Shown here: in pieces, positions 1 to 11,660 of the stretch
How the letters are laid out: every line of letters starts with the position of its first letter
Position numbering within the stretch: the stretch's first letter is position 1
Assembly: GCA_019914995.1 (NCBI GenBank)
Contig: CM034143.1
Location: forward strand, 3,412,501 to 3,476,500
Reading direction: 5' to 3'
DNA from: Acanthochlamys bracteata
Taxonomy: Eukaryota; Streptophyta; Magnoliopsida; Pandanales; Velloziaceae
DNA: 64,000 bases
The notes under the pieces: generated by a model
The model's input: only the letters and a program-made list of their open reading frames with translations
What the model was told of the DNA's origin: nothing
Database searches by the model: none
Made by a program: the position numbers and the translations under genes

Positions 1-514
1 CACTATTCCTATTGCATCAAACCCAACATTTTTGCCTATGCACTATATATTATATTATTATATTTTAGCGAAGAGTTGGACAACTATCTCACGCATACCG
101 TCAGACAAGAGGTTCAAATTTGGCTCAGCCCTTGCTTAGTCTGTATGGTTGGTGAATAGATAGTATCAAATTGATTCGGTCCGAGTCTATAGATAGTATC
201 GGACTAATATTATCGGCCTCAAAAGCAGCCCATCTATTCGATCACTGTGTATGTTGACTGCTCAACATTGACGGTCAATGATGATCCGGGGATTTGGTTA
301 GCATTAAAAGTTGACCAGATCAAATTTTAATTAAAATATTTATTATTTATTTTATCTTAATAACAATTTTTAAAAATTATTTTTAAATTATTATGATTTT
401 AATTATTTATTATAATAAAATAAAAATATAAGTAAACGGATAGGGTCGAACTAAAAAATCAGATCGGCCGGCTTATATTTACATCTTTACCATCGACCCT
501 AATGTACACATATA
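1..514. other. AT-rich intergenic sequence
   Basis: No coding region, RNA gene or repeat family that I recognise. Its last eight bases (507-514) are the left target duplication of the element that follows. Confidence 0.6.
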
Positions 515-1377
515 TGGGGGTGGCAATTTGGATTGCTAGATCAGTTTAGAATTGACAGATTTAATAATCAGATCAAATTTGTTCCAATTTTAATCTAGCT
601 CATGAATTTATGCCAATCAAAATTATCAACTCTAATCCAACTTATTTAAGATCCAAGTTCAATTCGGATAAAGCAATTTAATAATTAAAGTTATTACTTT
701 TTAATTCTACATCTTTTAGCTTGAGTGAAATTACAAAATCGGTTGGAATGAATATGCACAATGTTTTTGGTGAAAAGATATGATGAGTGTTCATCAAAAT
801 GTGAATTCTTTAGTATCTTCATCAATCCTTGAGATATTACAAAAAAGTTGTTTATTTTACTTTATGAAAATATGTGGTGATAATTAAAATTTGATTATTA
901 TACATACGTAGTAAGATTTTCAATAAAAATCTTAATAAAATAACTAGTTGACAAAATTTTGATAAATATTTTTCTACAAAGTTAAATTTGTCAATAATAA
1001 AATACATATATAGTAATACTTTATATAATATTATAATTCTGATCTTGCACTATTGTACTAAGACATAAAAGTAAACGATTAATTATAAATACAATATAAT
1101 TTAATAATTTATAAATTACTATATCAATTTTTTTTTACTGCCAAAACTTTATTAAGGTAAAGAAAAATTAGAAAATAGTTGTTCCTTCAAGGGTGGCATT
1201 TCGGATTGGTGGGTTAATTTGCGATCAACTGGGATCGACCTGTTTAATAAGCAGATTGAATTTGTTTAACGCTAACCCAACTCATATATTTATACGAGTC
1301 AAAATTTTCCATCACCCGTGTAAAATGGATCAGTTTCAGGTTCAATTTTCAAGTCGGGTAATGTATTGTTACCCCTA
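515..1377. mobile_element. Small hAT-like non-autonomous element, copy 1 (GGGGTGGCAA termini)
   Basis: The element is about 863 bp. It starts with GGGGGTGGCAAT and ends with the inverse, ATTGTTACCCCTA. It is flanked by imperfect 8-bp repeats, CACATATA at 507-514 and CACCTTTA at 1378-1385, the target-site size of hAT transposons. The terminal 150-200 bp on each side share the phrase 'gatt(c)ggtgggt..aatt..gatc' with the element at 35276-36130, which is a second member of the family. It encodes nothing. Superfamily is inferred from duplication length and terminal sequence, so a hAT MITE is likely rather than proven. Confidence 0.7.
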
Positions 1378-2219
1378 CACCTTTATTCGTGCAATTTCAA
1401 ATAATGTACTTGTTGGAAATTTCTGTTTCATTTTCCTTTCTGTTTAGGTGTTCCATTCTCTTTAATATTATAATAAAGTCTTAACTCTCGAGAATTTTGA
1501 TTTCTGAAAATATAGTTTGTTGAAAATATTAAACTGCCATATTTATTTTATTTATCCAATAATTAAATTATAAAAATGCTACAATCACATTTATAATATT
1601 TAACATTTCAAATTTTTATTAGAGTTTTCTTAAAATATCTTTTATATTTGTATGAAAAAAAATCCTCTTCTAATATGTTCATTTTGGATTACACATAATA
1701 AATTAGAACAAATGGGAGAATCGTACTGGTTATTCCTCCTTTAGTCACTTTTCTCTGCTGCATATGTATGAAGAACAAAACAACAATGAAAAGTCTCGAT
1801 TTGCACACTTCATTAAAATTAAGCACTGCAAACAACAGAGGAATCATTCAATTATTGCAATCAATACAACTACAAAGAAAAAACAATTACTGTCATTGAA
1901 ACAATGATACCAAAGAACGAAACCTGTGGAAGTTTTGGAAGAACGTATGTACGTGACCCAAATATGAGGTTAACAACATCTGCAATTTCAATGGAATGTA
2001 TTGGAAGTCTCAAATACTTTACCAATAACATATACTTGAGAATATTTTTAAGCTTCGTACATATCTTTATTGGATTCAATTGGTGCATGGAGTAAGACAG
2101 AAAAACAAACCAAATTTTACGAAGTGTTAACGCCTCATCGGAAAACCCCATTTTTTTCAATCAACGCACCAAATAAAGAGTTGTTTATTTCACTTGAATG
2201 ATGGTATGATAAGGAATAA
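1378..2219. other. Unassigned sequence with one short minus-strand ORF
   Basis: No recognised family. A 96-residue minus-strand frame at 1870-2160 has two hydrophobic stretches near its C-terminus (around residues 45-55 and 78-96) and could be an exon relic of a membrane protein. No motif identifies it, and chance is as good an explanation. Confidence 0.3.
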
Positions 2220-3921
2220 AACAAAACAAATGACATTGACTCCTATCGGGTATCGAAAACCGAAAATTTCTATGAAGTTGGCTGTTTGCTGTTGTTATGG
2301 TCAAATATCATAGCATTTTGTGCAGAAAAAAATTTTACAACAATCAAAGAACTTTACTTTTTACTCTTGACATTTTTTGATGCACCCGATTAACTCAATA
2401 GTACAGCAATTTGCAAACTCGATATCTCTTAGCTCTTGTCATGCTTTTGAGTTTCGATTTTTACTACTGAAAGTTGACATGACAAGCTATCTACAATCCA
2501 AATCTGAGCCAGATATATCCATTAACGAAGTTTTTAAAAGTCAGCAAAATGGCTAGACATATTAGTTACCAAATGGACAGAACTATAAGATATATTTGTG
2601 CGCGAGTCAGTTTTATTTATTTGGTTGTTGCAACCAATTGCAAGTGCATTCAGAAAATGAAATATCAATCAAGAATATATATTCGAAGATTTTATGGAGA
2701 GAATATTAGAAAACATCTGGTAAATCTATAAGCATAGAAAGAATTCAGCGTATGGACAACTCCAACCCGATCAAGTTCAATCCCTCACATTTTGGCCATT
2801 CGTTTCAATTTTATCTGATCTCCATATACAGATTGTAGAGAACATTTGGAGATTATTTCTACGCAAAGAGATTATATTCGTTAATATCTGGCCCAAAATT
2901 TGGACAATATGTCAACAGAAACCCTACGATATATTTTGAGCCGTTACATGAATTCGCAACTTCTTTGTATGTTAGATTACTTCAAACCTTTTTACAAGAT
3001 CCTTATTTTCAAGGGTGCGTTGCACACCACTAGCAACAACTAGCCAAGGAAAGAATCTCAAGAAATTTTAGAGAAAAAAATACTACTGCTAGAAAATGTC
3101 AAGATTCCATTGATCTTAGCCATGCATTCTTCCTAGCAATTGAAAGAGTGATTCATTGGTACTGATTTGATCCTAAGATCTAGGAGGAGACTTCATTATA
3201 AAGTTGCAGCATCAAGACAACACCGAATACATTAAGCAAAACTGAGACCATCCATTGCTGCCCACAAGGAGAACATCTTCAAACCGAGAGTCTAAATTGA
3301 GTTGTTAGTTCTCCTGATTTCATTTCTGAAATTTCTTGTGCCTTCCATTATGAGATTAGACATTATTCTGAGGTCGATCGCTTGTGCTAAAAGCGTAATT
3401 CACTTTGTAACCTTGAGTGAAGGTTGAGGAAAAACATGTGAGTTATCTTGTTGGATAGTGAAGGTGTAGGTTAGCAGCTTGTGCTAGGGCTTTATGGAAG
3501 CGTGCATGTTCCAGTCGAAGAGACTTTGAGAAGTTTTGAAGGCTGTGGTGAGTTGTCTTTGCGAGAAAACTCGAGTTGAAGCCGAGGTGTTGTGCGAAAT
3601 AGTATGTCTTGGTGATTGTACGTGATTTAAGGTGAGCGAATTCGCTTACTATGTCAAGTGACGTGCACGTAAGCACTACTGTGACCAACCACGTTTCTAA
3701 TTTGCTGTCTTGTTTGCATTTTGAAGGAATTCTATTTGTATAACCACTACAGTGCAGGTCACACATTACATTCAGTTACTAGTTAGTAATCTTACAATCA
3801 ACTGACTGCTCACTATTCAGTAATTGAATTCAAAACAAAAAAGCTTTGAACTTTCAATTTGCCGTAACTCAATTCACCCCCCTTTTTTGAATTGATATTC
3901 TGCAAATTTTTCTATCAAACA
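2220..3921 (+). repeat. 5' LTR of the gag-only Copia relic (start approximate)
   Basis: It aligns by eye to 5040-6294. Shared blocks include the 'ggttagc..gtgctagg' region (3470-3490 and 5840-5866), 'gaagccgaggtgtt' (3571) against 'gaagctgaggtgtt' (5960), and 'aattgatattctgca' (3890) against 'agttgatattgcat' (6268). It ends at ATCAAACA just before the primer site. The first few hundred bases are the least certain. Confidence 0.5.
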
Positions 3922-3937
3922 GTATCAGAGCAGACCC
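3922..3937 (+). other. Primer-binding site relic
   Basis: GTATCAGAGCAGACC directly follows the LTR end. It resembles the TGGTATCAGAGC site complementary to plant initiator-Met tRNA that Copia elements use, with its first bases changed. Confidence 0.6.
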
Positions 3938-3984
3938 GTACTAATCGATAAAGACTAACCGTCTTAGAGGAAAAAGAAAAGGAT

Positions 3985-4590
3985 CGCTATGGCAATTTTG
4001 GACTTTGTTGCAACCGAAGAAAGATCATCAAACCAACCATCACTTTTTGATGGCTTGAATTGTGAATATTAGAAGATCAACATAATTATCTTTCTCCAAG
4101 CGCAAGAGTTTACCTTATAGACAATCATTAATGATGGACCAACTGTGCCAATAAAGATGGATGCAAATAGAGTTCTCGTGCCAAGCTAGTCCCCGAATTA
4201 CGGATGATGATAAGAAGAATATCTACATGAGTGACCGTGCAAAAGCTTACTTTGTTAATTCTAGTGAATTTAACTGTGTTTGTTCATGTAGCACAACCAA
4301 AGAGATTTGGGATAAGTTGAAGGTTACTCACAGAGGAACCACTCAAGTCAAGGAGACTGCGTGAATTTTCTCACGCATGACTATGAAAACGTCAAAATTG
4401 AAAAGGAAGTATATGTTACTCAAGTATACACTCGTTTTACTAACATCATTAATATTTTGAAAAATCTTGATAAGTATTTTAAGAACAATGAGTTGAAATG
4501 AAAGATTATGCATACCGTACTTCCTACGCATAACTCCAAAGTAGATGCCATCAAAGGAGCTTTCATTGAGGATATCCAAAGAAGCACCTC
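3985..4590 (+). pseudogene. Copia gag (UBN2 family), broken
   Basis: Conceptual translation gives a recognisable Copia gag. An N-terminal 'SNQPSLFDGLN' segment aligns with the family's 'LFNGENY' motif. It is followed by an 'AKAYFVNSSEF' helix, the signature 'KEIWDKLKVTHRGTTQVKET', and 'VYTRFTNIINILKNL'. An in-frame stop replaces the expected Trp after 'GLNCEY', another follows 'VKETA', and more lie further on. Gag would package element RNA. This copy cannot make a full protein. There is no pol downstream; the 3' LTR begins within about 450 bp. Confidence 0.75.
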
Positions 4591-5039
4591 ACTCTAACCT
4601 TGAAAACTACTGTTCTTTCGATGATGATGAAGATAATATTGTTATGTTGACTAGGAAATTCAAGAACACTTGAGAAGAAACAAGTGAAAAAGATTGTTGA
4701 TAATGTATATTTGAGAATTCTTGTTGAGCTTTGCACAAGATTATGATACATTTGGTGGATGGACAACACAAGGATGAAATTTTCACTAAAGTGTTTTATG
4801 CTTATCGTAAGCAATCTTTGGAGCTGAATATCATTCAACTAGTTAACCAAATGGCGATTTCTTTATTGCAATTAAAAGAGTGTATGTTAAAGAGTATGAA
4901 GTCTAGAAAATCAGCAAAGTGTCTGGAGGAACAGAACAATGATTTTTATGTGCACTCGAGCTATTTTGGTGACTGGACAGAACAGTGCTACTTATGTACA
5001 CTCGAGCTATTTTGGATTTCTACTGATGTCAACTAGTTG

Positions 5040-6294
5040 CAGTTAATTTCAGAAGACGGAAAACTTCTTTAGAAGATTTTCATTTATTTGTGATTTTACA
5101 GAGAGAACGTTAAAGAATATTTGACAAATCTACAAAGACGGAAAAATTTCTTAGTATTAAGACTTCGCTCACATGTCAATTTCGGACGTGCATATATTTC
5201 TACTCACACCTAACGGAGATATCCTAATAGCATTTGAAAAATAGCTTGACAGAGAGTAAATGACTAGCAAGAGGACGAAATTCTGTTAGCTATCGAAGAC
5301 AGAAAAATTCTGTGAAGTTTGCTGGTCACATAGCCCAACGTCACTGGATCAACTGGATAACACCTTAAAACGTCAAACAGCAAATGTTATTTCTCTGAGT
5401 TCACATAGCCAGGCAAGGAAATAAATTGAAGAAATTTACAGAGAAGAGATAGAACAGCAAGAACAGCTCAACTAGCCATTGGAAGTGCATGCTTACCTTG
5501 TATTGTTTCTAGCCGTTGCAACCCTTGATCAATTCAAGCAGCCTTCATCCTGAGATCAAGGAGAACTCTTTGTTGTATAATTCTAGTGGGGAATACAAGA
5601 GATATAAGTTTTTACAGAGCACAATCGAGCCATCATCTTGCAATCTGACAAAGAGATTATCTTCACCAAGAGCATTTCTTTGAGTCTAATTCTTTTTATT
5701 TTCTTTTGTGAGATCCTTTAAGCTTTCTTGACGTTGGATTAGAAATCATTATTAGGAAGATCTCTTGAGCTTAACCTTGTGAACACTTGTAACCTTGAGA
5801 GGTTGTTGGAGAACTTGCAAGTTCTCGGTTTGCTAGCCTATGTTAGGTTAGCGGGTTTGTGCTAGGCCTTCAAATGAAGGTGTGTATGGTTGTAGCCGAA
5901 GGGACTTTAAGAATTCAAGAAGGCTTTGTTGTAGTTGTCCTTGTGAGGAGATTCGGTTGAAGCTGAGGTGTTTTGCGAAACGCCAAGTCTCAGTTAATTG
6001 CCGTTGCCTCAATGTTAGTAGACTTCATTTGCGGTGTCAAGCGACGTGAAAGTAGGTACCGCTGTGCCAAGCCACATATTTGACGGTGTGCTGACTGCTT
6101 TGCACTTGTTAGCACTTTCCATTAGTTTGTGCTAACACTTCGGTGCAAGTTACAGTTAACATTCAGTGACTCATTAGTAACATTCCAATCGACTGACAAC
6201 TAACTGATCAATGACAGCTATTTGAACATTGGACTCCACACAAAACCCCCCCACCCCCCTCTTTTAAGTTGATATTGCATAGGTTTCTCTTACA
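5040..6294 (+). repeat. 3' LTR of the gag-only Copia relic (start approximate)
   Basis: Partner of 2220-3921, ending TTTCTCTTACA. A short direct repeat of 'CACTCGAGCTATTTTGG' at about 4955 and 5000 lies just upstream and may mark a local duplication at the internal/LTR junction. Confidence 0.5.
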
Positions 6295-6895
6295 AATGAG
6301 AGTGAAAGATGAATGATCGATTAATCGTATGAAGCTATGAAGCTTTTCAAGTTCACCTCGAGATGTCTAACTAGTTTTGTCATTGCCATGTCAATGTGGT
6401 CGATCCGTGTCAGTTCCTGTAGGAGAGGAAGCAAATTTTACCTGAGTGTTGCTCTCCATTCATCCTCAAAGATTATTGTGGCTTGCATCGAACCATCAAT
6501 TAAGTATCTAATTATAATAACGATCTATGCTAGTGTGGTTTCTACGCATTTAAGGGCAAAAATAAAAAGGACAAGAAAGCTGATCGCTTACAATAACCAA
6601 AATAGAAATGACTAAATTTTAGAAACTCACGGCCAATATAAATTAGGAACTATTGCATGCTAAAATACTAATGGATAACTGGGTGACGGTGCATTGAATT
6701 TGAAACTATGGTTTGGAGAATTTTTGTTTTGGAGAATATGATCTTGCAACCTATCGTTTGGTAAAATTTTTTAAATTATTATTCAGACTCTTTCAATAGA
6801 AGAAAAGCATCTTTAAAATCGTATTTAAAAAGTGGAGATTATTTCACCAAAAGCACTTTTAAATTCATTTTCAACAGTAATCTTCTAAAGTCAAT
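6295..6895. other. Unassigned sequence with a possible exon relic
   Basis: No family recognised. On the minus strand, 6337-6510 reads like two exon pieces joined by a 'gtaaaat...ctacag' intron, ending with the peptide 'HIDMAMTKLVRHLEVNLKS', but the phases do not join in frame. It may be a gene fragment or chance. Confidence 0.2.
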
Positions 6896-7040
6896 ATAAA
6901 TATAGTGTAGGATAGCCCGTGCTTCATCTTATAAAGTGCTTTTAAATTCATTTTTTAACATAAAGTCAATATATACCGTGCTTCATCTTGTAAAGTACTT
7001 TTAAATTCACTTTTTCAACAGCCCTCTAAAGTCAATATAA
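6896..7040. repeat. Short tandem repeat at the Copia insertion site
   Basis: The phrase CCGTGCTTCATCTT starts at 6917 and 6976, and again at 22825 on the far side of the Copia element. Each is followed by 'ATAAAGT' or 'GTAAAGT', and 'AAAGTCAATATA' precedes or follows the units. The Copia element inserted into this local array, separating the last unit from the first two. Confidence 0.7.
7036..7040. other. Target-site duplication, left (TATAA)
   Basis: TATAA here is repeated exactly at 22802-22806, right after the 3' LTR. This defines one retrotransposon insertion spanning 15.8 kb. Confidence 0.85.
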
Positions 7041-7529
7041 AGTTGGATGTGGCTCATATATTAAAATGGTTTGAAAAATTAAGTTTGCTAAATCTTATTG
7101 GTTAATTTAAGAGTCATATGAATTATACTTTATTTTAGATAGTGGATGATGAATGTGTTGAATATAAGAGTCACACATTATCCATGATTGTTAGTGGCTT
7201 ACGGAGTTACATATTCCATTCTATTATGATGCTTAATGGGTAATGAATATAATCCTTCTAAAAAACGGATCTTGGTACTCTCTCTTCTTGAGCGAGATCT
7301 AAAGAATTTTTCCATCATCTAAAGCTTTCTTCTTTAGAATTAAAAAGAGATTAAGAGAGAGAAATCATGTTTTCCAAAAGGCAAATAATTGCTTTAAGAA
7401 AAGCGCTATTGATCAATGTATGTTTATTATTTCGTTTAAATTTAACATGACAACCATTGAGTTTTTAGATCATGGATTTATGATCTATGTAACATGGATA
7501 TTACATAGAATTAATAAAAATTTCTACCA
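7041..7529 (+). repeat. 5' LTR of the nested Copia element
   Basis: Homologous along its length to 22320-22801 (shared 'TTATCCATGATTGTTAGTG', 'CTAAAGCTTTCTTCTTTAG'). The usual TG start has become AG (AGTTGGATG against TGTTGGATG in the 3' LTR). It ends TTTCTACCA. Confidence 0.9.
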
Positions 7530-7531
7530 AT

Positions 7532-7546
7532 TGGTATCAGAGCCAG
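7532..7546 (+). other. Primer-binding site (initiator Met tRNA)
   Basis: TGGTATCAGAGCCAG, two bases after the 5' LTR end. It is the canonical plant retrotransposon site complementary to the 3' end of tRNA-iMet. Confidence 0.9.
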
Positions 7547-7951
7547 ATTTTAGAACTAATACTTTTTGTTAAAGATGATTTATCTCTCTTGAATATGAAA
7601 ATCCTAAATTATTTTATTTGGAAATCTTATGTTTTCTGCTGTGTGATATATATTGTATATTAGATTTGTTAAAATCTAATTGATTCACTTGAACTATGTT
7701 GAGGTTCTTTTCCGATTGAATTTTTTATGTTACATGTTAAGTAGTTTTATTAACTCTATATAGAGAAGTTGTGCTTATGTCATTATGCTTAAAGTAAGTA
7801 CTTATTTCTAATTTAAATTTACATTATGATAATTTGTTAGTCACTAAAGATGCGAATTTTAAATGTTATAAATTCCAAATTATAAAAGCTGTATATATAT
7901 ATAGAAACGGTTACGTGCATATCGTGTTGTTGTGCACATCCGCGCACATCA

Positions 7952-8007
7952 TTTTCTGACCGTTGGATCAATTTGATCCAACGGAAAGTGATCCAACGGT
8001 CAGAAAA
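7952..8007. repeat. Perfect hairpin with overlapping alternative stem near the MULE 1 left end
   Basis: TTTTCTGACCGTTGGATCA (7952-7970) is the exact reverse complement of 7989-8007. A second stem, CCGTTGGATCA at 7960-7970 with TGATCCAACGG at 7974-7984 (3-nt loop), uses the same left arm, so the two hairpins exclude one another. Confidence 0.85.
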
Positions 8008-8019
8008 CACGCACTCTTG

Positions 8020-8670
8020 GCATTCTTCTCTTTACGGAGTTACTGTATCGGAGGCATTTTTATCATTTTTTGTCTTTTTTTATTTCTCCGCTCTTCTCTT
8101 TGCTGTAGCGAAGCATTTCTTCCTCGAGCAATTCTTTCTTCCCTCCTACTCCTGATTGAATTTCTCCGGCCAACCATTATTTTTTCCTCACCGATGCTTT
8201 GATTTATACTTCGTCGTTATCCTTCCTTCATCTGTCTCTTCAAATATTTAGTTTCACGCAACCATAACCTCGAAACCCTACTATTTCTCCCACATTGGCC
8301 GGAGCGTGCGAACGTCGGCCGACGATCGAAGTTGGATCACATAATCTGGTAAGTTTTCTTCTCCTCCTTCATCTACGCCTTCTATCATCACCAATTTCTT
8401 CAATTACCTTCTTTATCTTACCGTCGGTCGGCTCCGCAAGAAACTTCGATTACCCATCGGACATGAGAGATTACTCGCTTAAGTGTTAATTTCTCTTCTC
8501 TGACATTCGTCACCTCCTCGACTTTTTTTTATTTTTTTATATTTTTTTTGTTGCAGCTGGTGAGTATCAAATACGTGATTATCATCTATTGTGATTTTGT
8601 TTTGTTATTTGAATATGAGAGTTGTATTTATTTATTTTTGTTGTTGTCATTATTGTTTGAAGGTGGCAAT
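8020..8670 (+). repeat. Left long terminal inverted repeat of MULE 1
   Basis: It matches the reverse complement of 11598-12278. Shared landmarks are 'gatcgaagttggatcacataatctgg' against its inverse at about 11970-11998, 'ttaccgtcggtcggctc' against 'gagccgaccgatggtaa' (11888), and 'gaaggtggcaatt' (8660) against 'aattgccacttgg' (11598). The outer part is CT-rich and looks like a 5' leader, a usual trait of MULE ends, which drive transcription inwards. Confidence 0.8.
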
Positions 8671-9419
8671 TATGTTGGCGGTGAGCTCAACGAGTAATTT
8701 CAGAGCCATCATGGAGGAGTGTACAAACTACTAGTATGAATTTTTCGGTATGCATAGCATGAACAAACCTTTGCCTTTGCCTTTTGTTTTTAAAGATTTT
8801 GTTTTCAGAATTTTGAAGAGGAAGAAGGAAAGGGAGCAACAAGGTTAATCCATTTCAATTTAATTTATTTATTATCTTTCTGAAAAGTATTGATCGTTCC
8901 CTACTAATTCACTAATTTTTATTGATTTCATTTTTGTTCTTTGCTGCTGATTGTGTTTAATCCAGTACTGAGCCAACAAGGCAGTGAATGCTAGAAAAAA
9001 TTCATTTCCTAGTGTTGCTTTGGAGCATTGGATCAGTGATGGCTCAGATAGGTTGGGCAAAGTCTAGCTGATGGCTTAGAGTATCCAAATTAACCAGGAT
9101 TTGATGTTTTTCATATTGTTTTAAGGTTTGCCAGTTATGTATTGCCTGTGCTTTAGTTCTGAGTTGCTCGTGCTTGTGTTTTTCATGTTGGAGCGTTTAT
9201 TTTTTAGGATTGCTGAATGCAAACGTGAGCTTCGACATTAGCTCGATCGCTGCTGGCTCAAACAGAAGTACTGACTTTGCAGCTTGAAACAAATTTCGGG
9301 AATACCTTGACACTTTAGATTATGAAGTTGTCATCAGGAAGCCTTGTGATGAGAAGTGGCAGCTAGGACTTCCTCTTTTTTAAGTTGTGTATTAGTGGTT
9401 CATCCTGTACGCATTGAAT

Positions 9420-9790
9420 AAGTGAAATGCGAATGTTAATTGGAAACCACTTTTGTTTAAGTAGTGATGTATTATTTCCTACCAGTAAGATGAATTGTTA
9501 AGTGAAATGTGAATGTTTTTTGTCAGTAACATTTCTAATGTGAATGTTTCTTTTCTCTTTGGTGAATGGAATCAAAGTGGAATTTGAATGTTAATGAAAG
9601 TGAATGGAATGCGAATGTCTAAGTGGAATGTGAATATGAATGAAATGTATATGTCATCAATTGTGAATGGAAATGCAAACAATGAATGCATTATATGGGA
9701 TGCATCGACAGTAAATGCAAGTGAATGGAATGTGATTGTCATCTTTAGTGAATGGATGGAATGTAATGAGAACTTTTTGTGAATGTGATG
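9420..9790 (+). repeat. GAATGTGAATG-rich irregular repeat inside MULE 1
   Basis: Dense copies of 'gtgaatg' and 'gaatgtgaatg' with variable spacers. The same position in MULE 2 (53981-54295) has a regular ~109-bp array built from the same word, so this is a family feature rather than random low complexity. Confidence 0.6.
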
Positions 9791-10339
9791 CTGCCCATGT
9801 GTAATCTAATTCTGTTCCATTGAAGTAATGCTTTCAAATGGGGTTCCATTGTAGAAATGTAATGCAGTAATGTAATACTGGATTTTCATTGTAGTAATGT
9901 AGTGCTATTCCATTACAGTAATGCTGCTCCATTGGTCAAACAATCAAAAGTCAAACAGTTGAATGAATTGTTGCAATATTATGATGCAGTCAAACAGATA
10001 AATTTAATCAAACAGTCAACTAGTCAAATTTACATAACCAAACAGTCACATTTGTATACAATTAACCCTAAGTATTGTACATAACGGAAAAGTTGTACAA
10101 AGACAACAAAAGTTGTACTAGTTCTATATCATTTTACTCCAAATGAACAGTTAACTCTTTATGAAAATTAACTCCATCTTCACTCGTGTTTTTGTCCTCA
10201 TCATCATTGTCATCTCCAATAACTGTAGTAAGAAAGTGGTGACAAATGTCAATTTCAAATATCATATTTTTTTTTTTGGAAGTTTGTAGTTTCTAATAAA
10301 TACTAGGTAAATGTTTGGATACTTACTTGTCTTCTTCAT

Positions 10340-11660
10340 TCTATTTGGATTTTTAGGACAATTTCGTTTATCATGTTTAACACCTTGCTTATTACAGTAA
10401 GTACATTTTCTGAGTGTCTTTGCTTTTGGCTTTTGCAGTGTCTTTCTCCAAACCTTTTTTTTATTCTACTACTATATTTATAAAATTTCACTCCTCTTTT
10501 CTTCCGTTAGTTTGTGAGATATGAGGATTCAAATAGTAGAAGTTGAGAGGCACAAAATGGAGCTTGCAAGTTCTCGTTAATAGTACATGAATCAGCAACT
10601 ACAGTCTTACCCCAATCGTTGGATTTTCTTATTTCCTTGAGCCGCTATGATCCAACTTGTAATGGTTGCAGTAGCACTTTGTATTACTCATCTGTTTCAG
10701 CTGCTTCGTAAACCAGTTGATTGAAAATCATATGGAGTTGGAGAGTCCTCAATAGCTCAGAATTTTTATGATCATGTACTGGCCCATTGTTGTAGTGAAC
10801 TCTATATTTATTAGCCCTCTCCATCCACCTTTTAATAACAAAGTGGTCTAATATTTCTATATCACGACTCTGAAAAATTTTTATAAGATGTCCATAAGGA
10901 ATTCCCATAAATTCAAAAAGTCTGCAATCACATTTACCTTCCTCTATGGCTAGATTAAACTTCACCTTCCACTCACGACAATCACCTTCTATTCGAGATC
11001 TATAGTTGCAGGTCGTGTAGCCATCATTACCCTTTTCATCATCAACTAGGACATACTCAGTTTGAGTTTTTTCATATTCTTTTTTGAACCTATTGTGGAC
11101 ATTTCTGGTATACACATTCGCTGCACACTTTAAAATAAAGGCATTATTATCCACAATACAAGATGAATGTTCACTTGTATAATCCTCATTTTTTTCTATT
11201 CAGCAATTCATCTCAAACAGTTGTCATCTTTCAATACAAATTCACGAACAGTTGTTGATGGTTGAAAAAAATTCTTATACATACCATTCATACCTTCGAA
11301 ACGCCACGTTGTGTTAGTGCATGCATAGAATATATCCAAGTGATAGACGGTTGTCGATTCTTTCCGGGCTAAATTAGATTGTGATTGGGATCTTCTTCAA
11401 ACCCACCACTTTCCACAATTCATTACCTTGCTTTTACACCCTCATTGTTGCTCGACATCCACATTTTACTGTACTTGTGCTTCTCTTCTTCTTTCCTTCT
11501 TTGTTGGATCCTTCATCTGTATTTTATCATCGATGGCCTTTATCATTTCCAAAACAATGATGGCTCTGTAATTACTCGTCGAGCTCTCCCCCAGTGTAAT
11601 TGCCACTTGGAAACAATAATGACAACAACACAATCAATAAATACAACTCTCATATTCAAA
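10340..11660 (-). pseudogene. FAR1/FRS-like MULE transposase with its catalytic region deleted
   Basis: Minus strand, from the N-terminus. 11660-11385 aligns with the FAR1-type zinc-binding region of MULE 2 (57790-57580). At about 11385/11370 the match jumps to the post-catalytic segment (MULE 2 about 56790), so the DDE transposase domain of roughly 800 bp is missing. 11154-10684 encodes the C-terminal part with the SWIM motif, in which the third Cys is Tyr ('CDCRLFEFMGIPYGH'). 10430-10340 encodes a zinc knuckle, CTYC-X6-H-X4-C, with all four ligands present. It belongs to the family from which plant FHY3/FAR1 regulators were domesticated. Here it is a relic of a non-autonomous element. Confidence 0.8.

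Larger units (their letters stand above)
2220..6294 (+). mobile_element. Decayed gag-only Ty1/Copia LTR element
   Basis: Two diverged long repeats (about 2220-3921 and 5040-6294) flank about 1.1 kb of internal sequence. The internal part begins with a tRNA-iMet-like primer site and holds only a broken gag of the UBN2 type. No protease, integrase or reverse transcriptase motif is visible between the LTRs. It is either an internally deleted Copia element or a non-autonomous gag-only family. LTR starts are estimates because the two repeats have diverged strongly and I see no clean target duplication. Confidence 0.6.
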
